Shown here piece after piece: positions 1 to 10,700 of a DNA stretch of 64,000 bases (the first letter of the stretch is position 1; each line of letters starts with the position of its first letter). The position numbers and the translations under genes were made by a program. The DNA comes from Caprimulgus europaeus (Eukaryota; Chordata; Aves; Caprimulgiformes; Caprimulgidae). Below the pieces are notes generated by a model. That model searched no databases. It worked only from the letters and a program-made list of their open reading frames with translations, and had not been told where the DNA came from. The DNA is taken from the NCBI GenBank assembly GCA_907165065.1, contig OU015550.1, positions 5,925,501 through 5,989,500 on the forward strand. Reading direction: 5' to 3'.

Positions 1-2330
1 CAGCCCCTTCGAAGCACCAGCTGTCTGGGATCCAGACAGAGGCACGTTGGTGTCACTGCAGATGATGCCATTCTCTCCCAGCCTTCAGCTTTACAGAATC
101 CTGCCATGAGGATGGGCAGATAATCCTGAAGGCCAGAAATGTTCCCCTAACTCCATTTTAATAATGATGATCTGCGAGTTTAATTATTATTGCTACTGCA
201 TTTGCAAGAGCCCTCCCTTCCACACACACAACGTGTACACACAGGCAGGGAGAGCTGGATAACCACCCCTGCTCCATTATCTCCTGCTTCTCTCAGCAAT
301 ACCCTCGTATGGCAAATTTATTGTGCTTTTCTGCCCTGCAAGATGCATTGGCACAGTAAGGAACCACGTCTGCAGAGTTCAAAACAGTAAAATGGAGAGA
401 AATTAAGAGGCACAGGGTCTGGGCAGGTGAGATGGCAGAAAATGAGAGGTGAAACGAGCAGAGCTAACAGCCCCTGTCCTGTGAGCTACCTGGGGACTGG
501 GCAGGGACACGGGCTGGGTGGGGGAAGCAAAGTGCAAGTCTCCATTGGTCTGAAGGCAGAGGCTGGGGCTAAGCAAAGGGATGTGCTGAGCACCACAGCC
601 AGCTGGGATGCTCCAGGTTGCTTAGTGACAGATCTGAAGTCCGAGGTGCCCCTGGATTTATGACATTCCTCCCCGCCTTCCAAGTGCTATGAATAAATGA
701 CACATCTCACTTCCTTATTTATCCATTTGTGAAGCTTAATGGGCAGTTGTAGAGAAGAGTATTGAGCCTTTTATGGGGTAGGGCAGGCTAGTTTCCTGAT
801 TTACACTTGCATCAATAGAGAGTGGAATATGGACTCTGCAAATCTTACTTAGCTTTTTAAAGAAAACAAAGAAATCTAAAGAAATACAGCAAAACTGTAA
901 AATAAACTAAGTCTGGTGCCAAAAAGGAGCCCCTGCTTTGAATTCAGACCTGATAATACCATTAAAAAGGTAAGAAAGCTCCTGCTAGATGTGGTCCCAG
1001 GGCAGTGAATGGGCTCGTTCCCTGCACAGACCCCACTGCACCATCTGAGGACACCGGGCAGAGAGACCCTGAGAAAAGACCTCACAGATACATCCCAGCA
1101 CACACTCAGTTTTCACACACTCACCTGCCTATTGGAGCCAGTGGGCTCACTTTAAGAGGTGGAGTTAAATAATCTACCTAAACCTTTGCAAAATCTGGGA
1201 TTACAAGTTACAGGTGGTCCTTGCACAGCATATGGACCATGTTATTGCTGCATGGAATAACGGCTGGTGGTCTGTGCAGAGCTGCAGGGGTCACTGCTGC
1301 CTGCCCTGGGCCAGCCACACACACAGATCAGCAGCCACAGAAAGTTATCTCAGCAGCCCATCTTCACCAATTGTTCTTATTCTCATAAATGAACCCACCC
1401 CACCCACCCGAGACCTTCAAAATCCAATCCCATCTAAAGCTCCTGAAATTAGGTCTTTAATAAAAGATACCCCATGTACTATCAGGAACTGCTCTCAGAC
1501 ATTTTGTCATTAAAAAAATAAGTTTGATGGTTCCCATCATTTTTTGCAAGCTTCTTCAGATATTCAGCTGTGATTTACACAGGACATTGTGATAAATTAC
1601 ACCAGGACACGAAGGAGAGTGAATAGCAAGTGAATCCGTGCATCTGATTTTCAAAGGTCCAATGACAAGGAAAATTAGAGTCAGAATTAGTTACTTTTTT
1701 AAAAAAAAAAAAGTGTTGTGGATTTTGGGAAAATATTAAGTTATGGATGCAATTTTCAAAGCAGTGCTCATATAAAGTGAGTGCCAAATTCTTCTAGTGC
1801 AGACCTTTTTTTTCCCCCCCCCTCCAAGTGGTCACACCATCATCAGAACTATTATTTTTTCAAGTATCTCCAGCTATTCCAGATTGAAACACTTTCAGTG
1901 CAAGCCTAAAAAAACCCCACACAATGCTTTTTCTCCTTTTTACTTCCTAATAGACAGTAACACAAACAATCTGTAATCACATGAAATACAGCTCTTTTTG
2001 CCAGCCTATAATTTTTTCTGCAGTGCATTAAGGTGGAGAGCAACACCTTGGTTAGAGACTGTCAGCACATCCACTCCACAACCAGCATTATTTTTTTTTC
2101 CTCCTGGAATTCATCTTTCAACCATTTCAAATTGAGCTGAAACTTTGACATGCAGACTGTCAGTTCAGGGAAGAATTATTATTATTCCCAGAAAATTAAA
2201 TAAATCAGGTCAAACTTTACAACCAGCTTTCCCACCCACCGTGCATAAAACTCCCAGGTTTTTTTCCCTCCCACTGTTCAACCACTTCTGAACACCCTGA
2301 ATTTTAAACAAAGCAGGGATCTGTTCAGCA
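1..2330. other. Non-genic unique DNA, window start
   Basis: No frame in this stretch resembles a known protein. The longest is about 99 codons and overlaps others. It holds a G-rich motif at 492-524, listed separately. It also holds a T6A12 run at 1695-1712 and a T8C9-type pyrimidine run at about 1806-1824. The 426-432 position reads CAG|GTGAGA and could act as a splice donor, but no convincing acceptor precedes it. I see no promoter, RNA gene or interspersed repeat that I can name. Confidence 0.6.
492..524 (+). other. G-quadruplex motif, six G-runs
   Basis: Six runs of three or more guanines occur on the + strand: 492-495, 499-501, 504-506, 511-513, 516-518 and 520-524. The loops between them are 3, 2, 4, 2 and 1 nt. 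This meets the usual G3+N1-7 rule with two spare runs, so several alternative four-run folds are possible. Whether it folds or is transcribed in vivo cannot be seen. No TATA box or initiator is evident next to it. Confidence 0.75.
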
Positions 2331-2333
2331 CTG

Positions 2334-2620
2334 ACTGAGGCAGGGTCCTCGATGCAGAGGACAGCAGTGCTGGGGAGCTCACCAGGAGGCTCAGAGCTTT
2401 ATCCAGAGCCTGTACAGTCACTTTGCTGAATGCAAACTGCACCAGGAGCACTTCACAGAGAACAGAGTAATTCAAGCTAAGGAACTCAATAAAAATAATA
2501 AAAAAAAAAACCCAAAACCAAAAACCAAACCACCAAATCCCACCAAACTGCAGAAATAATAAAGCACAATTGTCTGTTGTTGCAATAGCTGTAGCAGACC
2601 AGCACCAGAGATAAAGCTGC
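2334..2620 (+). other. A-rich tract after an open, unrecognised frame
   Basis: From a CTG just after a TGA, the + frame stays open for about 90 codons through an A-rich run at 2489-2547 (AATAAAAATAAT, A10, then ACCAAAA-type units). An opposite-strand frame is also open over 2278-2712. An A-rich 3' end after unique sequence can mark a retroposed transcript, and an AATAAA lies at 2488-2493. I recognise no parent gene and see no target-site duplication. Simple low-complexity DNA is the safer reading. Confidence 0.3.
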
Positions 2621-2862
2621 CACCATGGACTTCCTACCAGCAACCTCCACCCTACTCCCTTCAGCAACAGCCAGAGCAGTGAACTCATGGAAATCACCTC
2701 ACAACTTGCCAAGTTAAAGAAAAAGCCAAATGTTTGATTTAATCAACTCCAGGCTACACACAGCAACGATCTTGTGCTTTTGTATCTCATGAAACCAACT
2801 CCTGTGCCCACACAGTGACTAACAGCATCATTTCTTATTTTCCACACTATTATTTCTCATAC

Positions 2863-2975
2863 CTTTCTTAGCTGAAGGACATATGCTGCTACAACCTCCT
2901 CTTGAATGAATCTCAAGTGAATCTCCATTTCTTCTTTCCAAAATATCACCTCATCAAAAAATTCAGCAAAACCTT
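2863..2975 (-). other. Candidate internal coding exon, unidentified
   Basis: Read on the minus strand, an AG acceptor (2976-2977, moderate pyrimidine tract) precedes 113 bp that end in AAG followed by a GTATGA donor at 2857-2862. One frame is open throughout (2 nt plus 37 codons). It encodes a charged, helix-like peptide rich in E, F, V and L, with a run FWKEEMEIHLRFIQEE near the middle. Composition is more protein-like than neighbouring chance frames. The frame is also open upstream of the acceptor, the acceptor tract is not strong, and I recognise no family. Chance remains likely. Confidence 0.2.
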
Positions 2976-3539
2976 CTAAACAGCTACAGGACCTCTCCTG
3001 GCTTTTAAAGCTGAGCCCAGCCCCAATCTTGGGCACCTGCTGCACCTGCCCAAGGATTCCCAATTCATCCCAGCTGGGCTCAGCCCTGCTAAGGACACAC
3101 AGCTGGGGAGCTCTCCTGCCCTCCAGTTTAACTCTTTCCTTGCAAGGCTGCCTCTTTGTGGAGTGCTCTGGCTGTTAACACCACAGCAATGGTATTTATT
3201 ATTTCATGGACAAGGTGCAGTGTGACACTGAGAGCCCCTGTCCTGTCCTGAGCATCCTGCCATCACACCCTGCCATCACACTGGTGCCCAGCCCCTGCTC
3301 CCCACGCTGCAGAAGAAATGCACAGAATTGTCCTCAGTGAATGCAAATAATGCTGTTTTACTGGATTCCCCAGCATTTTTAATACCTATCATTATGTACT
3401 GATTGAAGTAGATTAAATAAAAGCCACCTTGCTCAGTTCCTCCCCGCTCCTGCAGCCTGTTTCCACCTGCCTTAGGCTGCTCAAGGAGTCAATGAGGCTT
3501 TTATGCATATATTACACTCAGATATGGCATTCAGCAAAA

Positions 3540-3960
3540 ATAATAACAACATCTGACAAAGTTTATTGTACTAAATAGAAGGTTGAGAATTCTTTTAAGC
3601 CACAGTAGATGCAGGAGCTAGCTGTAGAGAAACAACAGAGAACAGCACAGCTCGCTGGGAAATCATTTGCTATTCATTTAGCTGTCAGGTGTACTTCTGA
3701 ACAGAAGTTCTACTGCAATTCGGCTTTAATAAATAGATGCTTAAAATACACTTTGTAACCGTCTCCTTGCATTAAACTTTAAAACTCAATCAATAATCCA
3801 GAAAAATTCAACCCAACAGCAGGCTGTTTTCCTATTATTGAACCTTTTTGTCCAATAACCCAGACAACTAGATTAACTGTACAGTATGTGCAGTGTAATA
3901 ACTCTCGACTATGAATATTGCATCGCTGGGATCCATTAACATTTCAGACAGGCTGTAATT
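3540..3960. promoter_or_regulatory. Enhancer-like, motif-dense non-coding block
   Basis: AT-rich, non-repetitive, complex sequence with many TAAT/ATTA and TTTAAT words. Stops are dense in most frames. The style resembles conserved non-coding elements near developmental genes. No comparison is available here, so the call rests on texture only. Confidence 0.25.
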
Positions 3961-4684
3961 AGGCAAGATGGAACCATGTGGATTTTGGAGTTTAGGCTCA
4001 TATCCAAAAATCCCAGGGTGAAATTTTTACCCAGTTCCAGAATTTTGGAGTTAAATGACAGCAGGATCTGTGCAAAGCCTGTTTGCCCAGAGGCGAGCCC
4101 TGCTCCGAGCACCCCACGCTGTCCTTGCTGGGAGAAGCCCCTCGACAGCCTCAGCAGATGGTGTGTCCTGGGGAGGAGAGCTGGAGGTGAAAGACGTGTC
4201 TGTGGGTGAACCTGTGAAATAATTAAGGGACAGGCTACAACCTAAAAAATTGCCTCTGGAATTTCTGCCAGATAATTATTAAATCCCTGCCAGGGATCAA
4301 TGCCCAAGCTGGTTCTCAGTCCAAGATGGGCGAGGAAAACATTTTTGGGTTTGTTTTTTTTTTTTCTTTGTTAAAGTTTTGGGCACATTTCCAGGAAAAT
4401 GAGGGGGTTTTGAAGCATTTTCTTTCCAAATACTCAAACTTTGCTTTGAGCTGAGTTCCATAAGCTGGGAAGGTTTGGAGGAGCAGCCAGTGCCTTCGGA
4501 CCGTGGAGCCCCTACTCCATCATCACCACCCAGGCTCTGGCAGTCGGCTGCCGGTCTCAGCGCGTTAGCTCATCTGACCACCAGTAAAATCAGAAACAAA
4601 CCCACTACTCCTAATGCTACTTGGTTGTTTTGAAGCCTCTTCCAGCTTTTCACTGCTGGGATTAAGATCTTGATTGCTTCTGAA
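3961..4684. other. Non-genic unique DNA before the candidate 71-bp exon
   Basis: No supported gene. A 77-codon chance frame lies at 3976-4209. A T-rich run sits at about 4354-4365. The part from about 4540 to 4680 is less AT-rich, carries several CpGs (4549-4562) and leads into the pyrimidine tract of the candidate exon, so it may belong to the same constrained unit. Confidence 0.45.
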
Positions 4685-4729
4685 TCTTTTTTCCTCCTCT
4701 CCCGCTCTCTCTCTGATCTAATCTCTCAG

Positions 4730-4800
4730 TAGACGCCGGTACCACAGCGCTAACCACGGGCGCTTAGATTTATGTGGCTATACCTGCTGAAGACATCAAG
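4730..4800 (+). other. Candidate non-coding or poison exon (71 bp)
   Basis: A pyrimidine tract runs over about 4685-4726 and ends in CTCTCAG at 4723-4729. It includes CTGATCTAATC, a fair branch-point context. The 71 bp that follow end in ATCAAG, and a GTGAGA donor starts at 4801. Both splice signals are close to consensus. All three frames contain stops inside the 71 bp (TAG at its first bases, TAA, TAG and TGA further in). It therefore cannot be an ordinary internal coding exon. It would suit a 5' UTR exon, a lncRNA exon, or an alternative exon that triggers nonsense-mediated decay. It has five CpGs in otherwise CpG-poor DNA. No partner exon is identified in the window. Confidence 0.45.
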
Positions 4801-7510
4801 GTGAGATCAGCTGTTCTGTGAATTTTTCATGGCAAACTTTAGCTTTGCTCGATCTGGCAGGGCTTTTTTTCTTCTCCTAACAACTGGGGATGCAGCACAC
4901 GGTCTAGAGAGATAAATGTACTTCGTGATGATTTGGTTTTCCACGTTTTTTTGAAGGGGACAATATTCCAAGGACACAGCTTTCAAAATATTGTCCTGCT
5001 TGCCACTGAGGTTTCTAACTGATGTGTTGTATATTACCCAGGGCTGCAAAACCTAAGTGAAGTGCATGAGTTAAAGTTATGATTATAGAATTTCTTGTGA
5101 CCTTAAGTTGGTATTGAAAAGGTCTACTTTTGTATTATCTAAACTATCTTTGTATATTCCTTTGCTTGGTGTGCAGATCAATCAAGAAGACACATCATAA
5201 CTCTGCTATCCCTCTCTTGGGCAGATTCTTCCTGTTTTCAGTTAACACCAGTGCAAGGGGAAGCACCAGCGAGAGCGTGATATAGAGCTCTGCTCTCAGT
5301 CCCATCCCAGGAGCTATTTCACTCGCCGTGGCTCAGGTCTGAGGGCTGAAAGCACAACCCCAAACTTTGTGTTTTAATATTACACAAAAACCTCATAGAA
5401 GGATATGGTGTACTCTGAATGCCATTGAGGAAATCAATGTCCAGGCCCCAAAATGAGCTCCAAAGGCCCAGGCAGATGATAGAGCATATTTTGTGTAGCA
5501 GTAAAGACAGCTCAGGGAGCCCTCTGGTTTAACATCGCTTCTGGCTGGAGTGGTGGGGAAAAAAAATCACCCACTAACTTTGATGTCAAGTTTGCCAAAA
5601 CGCTGTGTTCATGTTTATCCTTCCACAGCCACAGTGACACAGTTAACACAGCATCTTCCTTCTGTGTGTTCTGTGTCTGCATGGGCTGGGTGTGTTTGGA
5701 GTGGAAAGCTGTATAAGTGTGAGTATAAACAGTGCCAGCGCGGGCCCCGAGCGATACAGCAGAGATGTATCACACGGGGAGGGAACGTCCCCAACAGATC
5801 CCAGCTCCTGCAGCACTTCAGGACTGCAAAGAGAGGTGATGGATGATGAGCCAGGCAGTAACGCACTCGTGGGTTGGTTTTGCTCTGCCTCACCCTGGTG
5901 TAAATCTGGAAGAAATATTCTTGTCTGCAGTAGAATTGATCTCTCTCTGAAATCTCCTCTTCCAAATGTTCATACCGGTAATGTATTGTTGTTTACCATC
6001 CAAAAATCATTTAATTCCCTTCTCTGAATATTTCTTCCTGCAGTCACTGTGAATTTTACCTTTTTCTCTTAAGAACTCCTGTAAGGAGACACTCAGTACC
6101 TCCACTGCCATGGACGTGGTGCTGGGAGAGGTGATGCAGGCAGCGGGGCAGTTCGCTGCCATCCAGCCCCCTCCAGAGCACCCAGAGATGCCCCAAGCCC
6201 TCATTTGGGTCTGAAAAATTTACTCACTGGTCTCTGGCACAATGCTCCAGTGGAGCTCATGTCATGGATGCCTCACCCTTCCTTTGGGTGAGATGCTTCC
6301 CCAGGCCGAAGAGATTTGGAGCATCTCATCCAGCTTCATGGCTTGCGGTGGCCCAGCACGGGGACAAAGGCCAGCGATCTCTTCTATTTTAATAGACAAG
6401 TCTGAGCCTTCCTGATGTGCTTGCAACCTTAAACCTGACTGCAGCAACCTGCTGTCATCCTCCAACCTGCTAATTGAATACTCGCCAGGTTTTCTCAGAT
6501 GGTATCTTATGAACATCTGACGTTCTCTTTGCCACTTTCATGCTTTTTTTTTTTTTTCAGTAACTTTTTTCATTACTTAGTCTTTTTTAATAGAGTTCAT
6601 TTTCTTTGATCCTCACAAATTTTTCTCCTGGTTCCTCTGATAATTTTTTAAAAGAAATCACGGTAACTTTGAAATGCCTTTCCCTGCGTCCACGCTACAC
6701 AGCATGGCTAAGTGAGATTCCTTCCAAACCTTTACGAATTGTAAATGTGACCCTGCTAAGAAAATGCAGAAAGTGTCATCTCTTATATGTTATAAGACAG
6801 TAAAAGACTGTAATTTATAAGGCTAAGAACAAAGGGCTGTTTTTCTTTGAGCTAATTAACTGGAAGAAGAGCATAACTAATTAACTGGAGAGACACAGAA
6901 GGAAATACGAGGTTGTAGCAAAGCCCTGTGACTTTGGATGCTCCTTTCATCTTGTGGATGGATTGCTGGGATGGAGCTCTGCTGGGGGCCGGTGTGTGGC
7001 CCTTCCCTCTCCTCAGCTCTTCCCTGCAAACTGCTGATCTGTTAATTCAGATCCTGAAAAACCCCAGACCGAGGTGATGTCCTCACCCTCTGCAGGGGCT
7101 CGGGTTTGAAACCCACTGTGTTTTACTGACTCAGACAAGTATCATCACAAGGGAGATTCGTTGTTCCCAAGACAAAGTTGTAGTTAATTCCTATTCACAT
7201 GCCCAATTAATTCCAGCAATTTCTTGGTACCTCCAAAATTCAAGCTGCTGGTTTTTTAATAGTTCAGTACAGCACGTGGCCAGGCACCAGGCTGTAGACT
7301 TTGGGGTATCATCTCTAGTGACAACACTAATTTGTGGAGTCATTATAAGGGAAACTGAGGAATCACAAGTGGTCAATCTCTTTCCCTCACTCTCTTCTCT
7401 GGAAATCCATTAAAAGGCACATTTAGGGGAATAGGTTTCAAAAATAAGTAACCAGTGTGCATGCACCTGATAAGACCTACAAAATTAATCACAATAAATG
7501 ATGCTGTTTA
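4801..7510. other. Non-genic unique DNA with homeodomain-type repeats
   Basis: Only overlapping chance frames are present, the longest being 116 codons at 5615-5965 on the minus strand. A poly-T run lies at 6544-6557. A duplicated TAATTA-containing 13-mer at 6852-6889 is listed separately. The minus frame 6262-6516 (84 codons) has a fairly protein-like composition but no splice sites or match. Confidence 0.5.
6852..6889 (+). promoter_or_regulatory. Tandem TAATTA homeodomain-type sites
   Basis: The 13-mer CTAATTAACTGGA occurs at 6852-6864 and again, identical, at 6877-6889. The two copies are 25 bp apart start to start. Each holds the palindromic TAATTA core bound by many homeodomain proteins. 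The identical flanks suggest a local duplication or selected spacing of about two helical turns and a half. Confidence 0.4.
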
Positions 7511-7795
7511 ATGGAGAAAATGGTACCTGCTATGGCTGTTACTGGAAAGGAAGTGCTTCAATTAAAAGCTAGCGAGGTATTTAAATTTTCTAGGCAGATA
7601 GAGTTTCTTGCTGGCTTCCTCAACCTAGCCAGAACTGTTGAAAGGGCAGCAGAAAAAAATGAGCAGGAAAACCTCCTTTTCCTAAAGAAAGAATCATTTT
7701 CTGTGTTGCTGACAGCACGTATGTGCACCGTGCTGCATGCAGCCAGGCCTGAGCACTCACATGTGTTAAAGCTGTTTTTGGATGATCTGGAGTGA
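7511..7795 (+). other. Unidentified 94-codon open frame
   Basis: An ATG-to-TGA frame of 94 codons. Residues 10-75 are rich in K, E, L, A and F with few prolines, giving a helix-like profile (for example LARTVERAAEKNEQE near residue 40). The start context is poor at -3 (T) but has G at +4. Two minus-strand frames (7558-7809 and 7620-7847) are open over the same DNA, which suggests generally stop-poor sequence rather than selection on one frame. I recognise no family and see no promoter or polyadenylation signal tied to it. Confidence 0.15.
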
Positions 7796-10700
7796 CTCTG
7801 AGCCTCCAAGCAGTGTACTCCCAGTGCACTGCCAGGCCTCTAACCACTGCCCTTCCCAGGAAAAAAATCCAAATCCCATCAAGCCCTCTGAAGTTCTGGG
7901 CTGGTTTGTTCTCAGCAGCCCCAGTTAAATCCCCTCTCCCTCAGTCAGTGACGTGCTGGTGTGGCACCACAGTACAGCCGAGGGGATTACACTTCCCAGT
8001 TTCAAGTTGAGCTCAACTCTCATTGGAATTTCTCACATACAGTATATAACAAATGACTCCTTCAATAATGTGCTGTCCAGCACATGCACTGGATGTCAGG
8101 TGCCATAAAAGTAAGAGAAAACAATATGCAGCACAAACATATCTCATTATTTTATGCTAGCTGCTGCAATTATTTTATTCTGTAACACAGGCAGAGACTT
8201 CCATAAATTACACAGTTATCACCCATCTGATCTGCTTCTGAGTCTGCTCTGGACCTGCTTCCAGTTCCAAACTGTCAGACAGCAGAGTGCTGAAATGTAA
8301 TGTTTGCAGACATATCCTGAGATGCCTGGGAGCAACGCCGAGGCAGAAAGGTTGCTTGTTTAGAGGCTGCTCTGTAGCTCCTCCAAGGTTGCAGCTACAT
8401 TAATATCTTTACCATGACTAGGAGTGTGCTTAATCACATTAAATTCATTACATTGCATAATTGCACTGGCTGCTAAAGTAATCTTTCAAGGGAGTCACAG
8501 CCTGAGCCATCTCTGGGACAGCAAGGACTCAAATCCTCCCCCAGGACAGGTATATTTCGTGATGCTTCTGTGAGATGGCTGAGAGGAATCTCTGGGAAGG
8601 GAAGGGATAAGGGATACACAATCCTGGACTGAGAGATGCTTGGAAATTTTATTTTCCCATTGTGAGAAGGAAAAACAAGCCAGGATCTCCCTGGGGAGGA
8701 GGAGGTGGAGATTCTGTCCTCTGTTGAGTGTTATCTCTGTTGAGATGATGCCACTCCTGGGCTCTCCCACCACCCGGGGTCCTCCCTGGCTGCTAATGAG
8801 AGGCCAGGCAGAGCTGAGGGCTGCGCTCTGATCTCATCAGCTGCCTTCCTTCAGCAAGAACCACCTCATTTCCATCCACTCTGACATTTTTATTTCCATT
8901 AGTATCCGGGGCCAGAGACAATTTGTCCAGGTGCTTTGCCTTTTCCTTTTTATTCCCACAGCAGAGAAAAGTGAATCATAAAAAAATCACCAAAATTAGA
9001 GCAGGGAAAAGACCTTTCAGGCAGTTCCAGTCTCCCCTCAGGGGTAAACGCAGACAGGATCCCACTGAATGTATTCCAGTGCTTTAATCAGTTCAATTTT
9101 CATACTCTGGGTCACAGAGGATTAGACAAGAGGAAAGTCTAGGGAATCAGTTCATCCTTTGTTTTTCATCAGCAAAATTCTGTTCTGGGCTAAACCAGCA
9201 GGAAACTTAAAATATTTTGCTGAATGCTTGATTTCAGAGTTCACATGCCAGGGAGAGAGCAAAGAGGTGTCCTGAATCTGCAACACTTGTTTTAGTCTGA
9301 TATTACAGCTACTAGTAACAAGGACTGATGGTAGCCCATGTTCTTTGCAAGGTTCAATGTGACTGTCATTGCTTGGTCCCCCTGCTATGCTGGCAGCTGT
9401 CCCTGTCCCAGAAAAGTCATTAAAATCACTACAAGACGGACTATGGGTAACTTTACAAAAGATAACTAAAGGATTTAGAACCTAATTCCCTCTGTCAGTC
9501 AAAAACATGCAGCATCTGTCACTCGTGAGCACAGGATCCATCCCCTGGATCTGCTTTGTGTTCAAGTTCTTACCAGTGTTGGGTTAAAAATCCCACTGAT
9601 GGTGGTGGGAGCAGATTTGGGTCCAGGCTGGACCACGTCCCCAGCAGCTCCTGTAGCTCCTGGGCTTCTCAAAGCCACTCAGGATGATCAGCCCTAAAGT
9701 CATACAAGTTGTATCAGAGCAGGTTATCCAAACACTCTTTCCAAAGCCCAGCCTAAACTGTGTGTTAATGGATTAAACTGTGTGAAAATGGATTACTGAC
9801 AATGCTTAAATAAGAAAAAGGAAAGCAACAGGGACACAGCAGTGAAAAAAGCACACCAAGGGGCTGGGTGGAAAGTTCACTGAAGACCACGCACACTTCT
9901 TCATCTCCTGATGTAAATGAGTGTTTGTTTGACTCCTAAACTTTGTGGCTGACTGTTAGACTGACAGTGGGAACTGTGGAGCTGTGTAAGGCAGAGGAAG
10001 AGCAGTTTCCTACCCAAAAATACCGAGAGAGGTGAAAGTGGCAGTGGGCAGAGGCTGCTCTGTGCTGCCCAGCGGCAATGGGAAAGCAGCACCACGAGCA
10101 GGATCAGCAAGGCACAGAGCAAGGCTGGGCTTGGATTTGACAACTATCAACACACACTAACAAGGGCTTATGAGTCCAGATGATAAACAATAATGAGAAC
10201 AGCTGCATCCCAAATGAATCCTTCTTCTCAGAGAGAATACAGGAGATTTCAGCTTATTCAAGTAACATTAGCTTGGGGCAGGGTTAGATTGTTCCGCATT
10301 TTGACCTGATTTTGTAATAATCACTCCTTCATAGAAAGATCTGTTGTTTAAATATCCTCTAATTTGCTTTCAGAGATCATAAACCCCTCTTTATTATCTG
10401 CTGTGATGTATTACAGACAGATAATGACTGACTTTTGCCTTCTTTACTTGGAAAAGTGCATTTAATTTTGTGAAATAATGGAGGCGTTTGTTCATCTTTA
10501 ATACTATTTTCTGTGCTTCATTCCCTTTTACCTAATAAAACAGCCTCCTTTGGAGGTCCACGCTGTGTGCTTCCTCCTAATGCAGATACTGTACACAGCT
10601 GAGGGCACTGATGTGTTAGATACTCATCAAAAACGTTGTACAGAGAAATGCCTGGTCTCAGGTTTAATCTGTTCCATTTAATGCATGCACAGCTATCAAG

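Noticed and set aside
5077..5115. Minus-strand CR1 tail (TTATAGAAT ... GACCTTAAG)
   Set aside because: Only scattered identity with the CR1 tail and the central GGTTTGGGTTGG part is missing.
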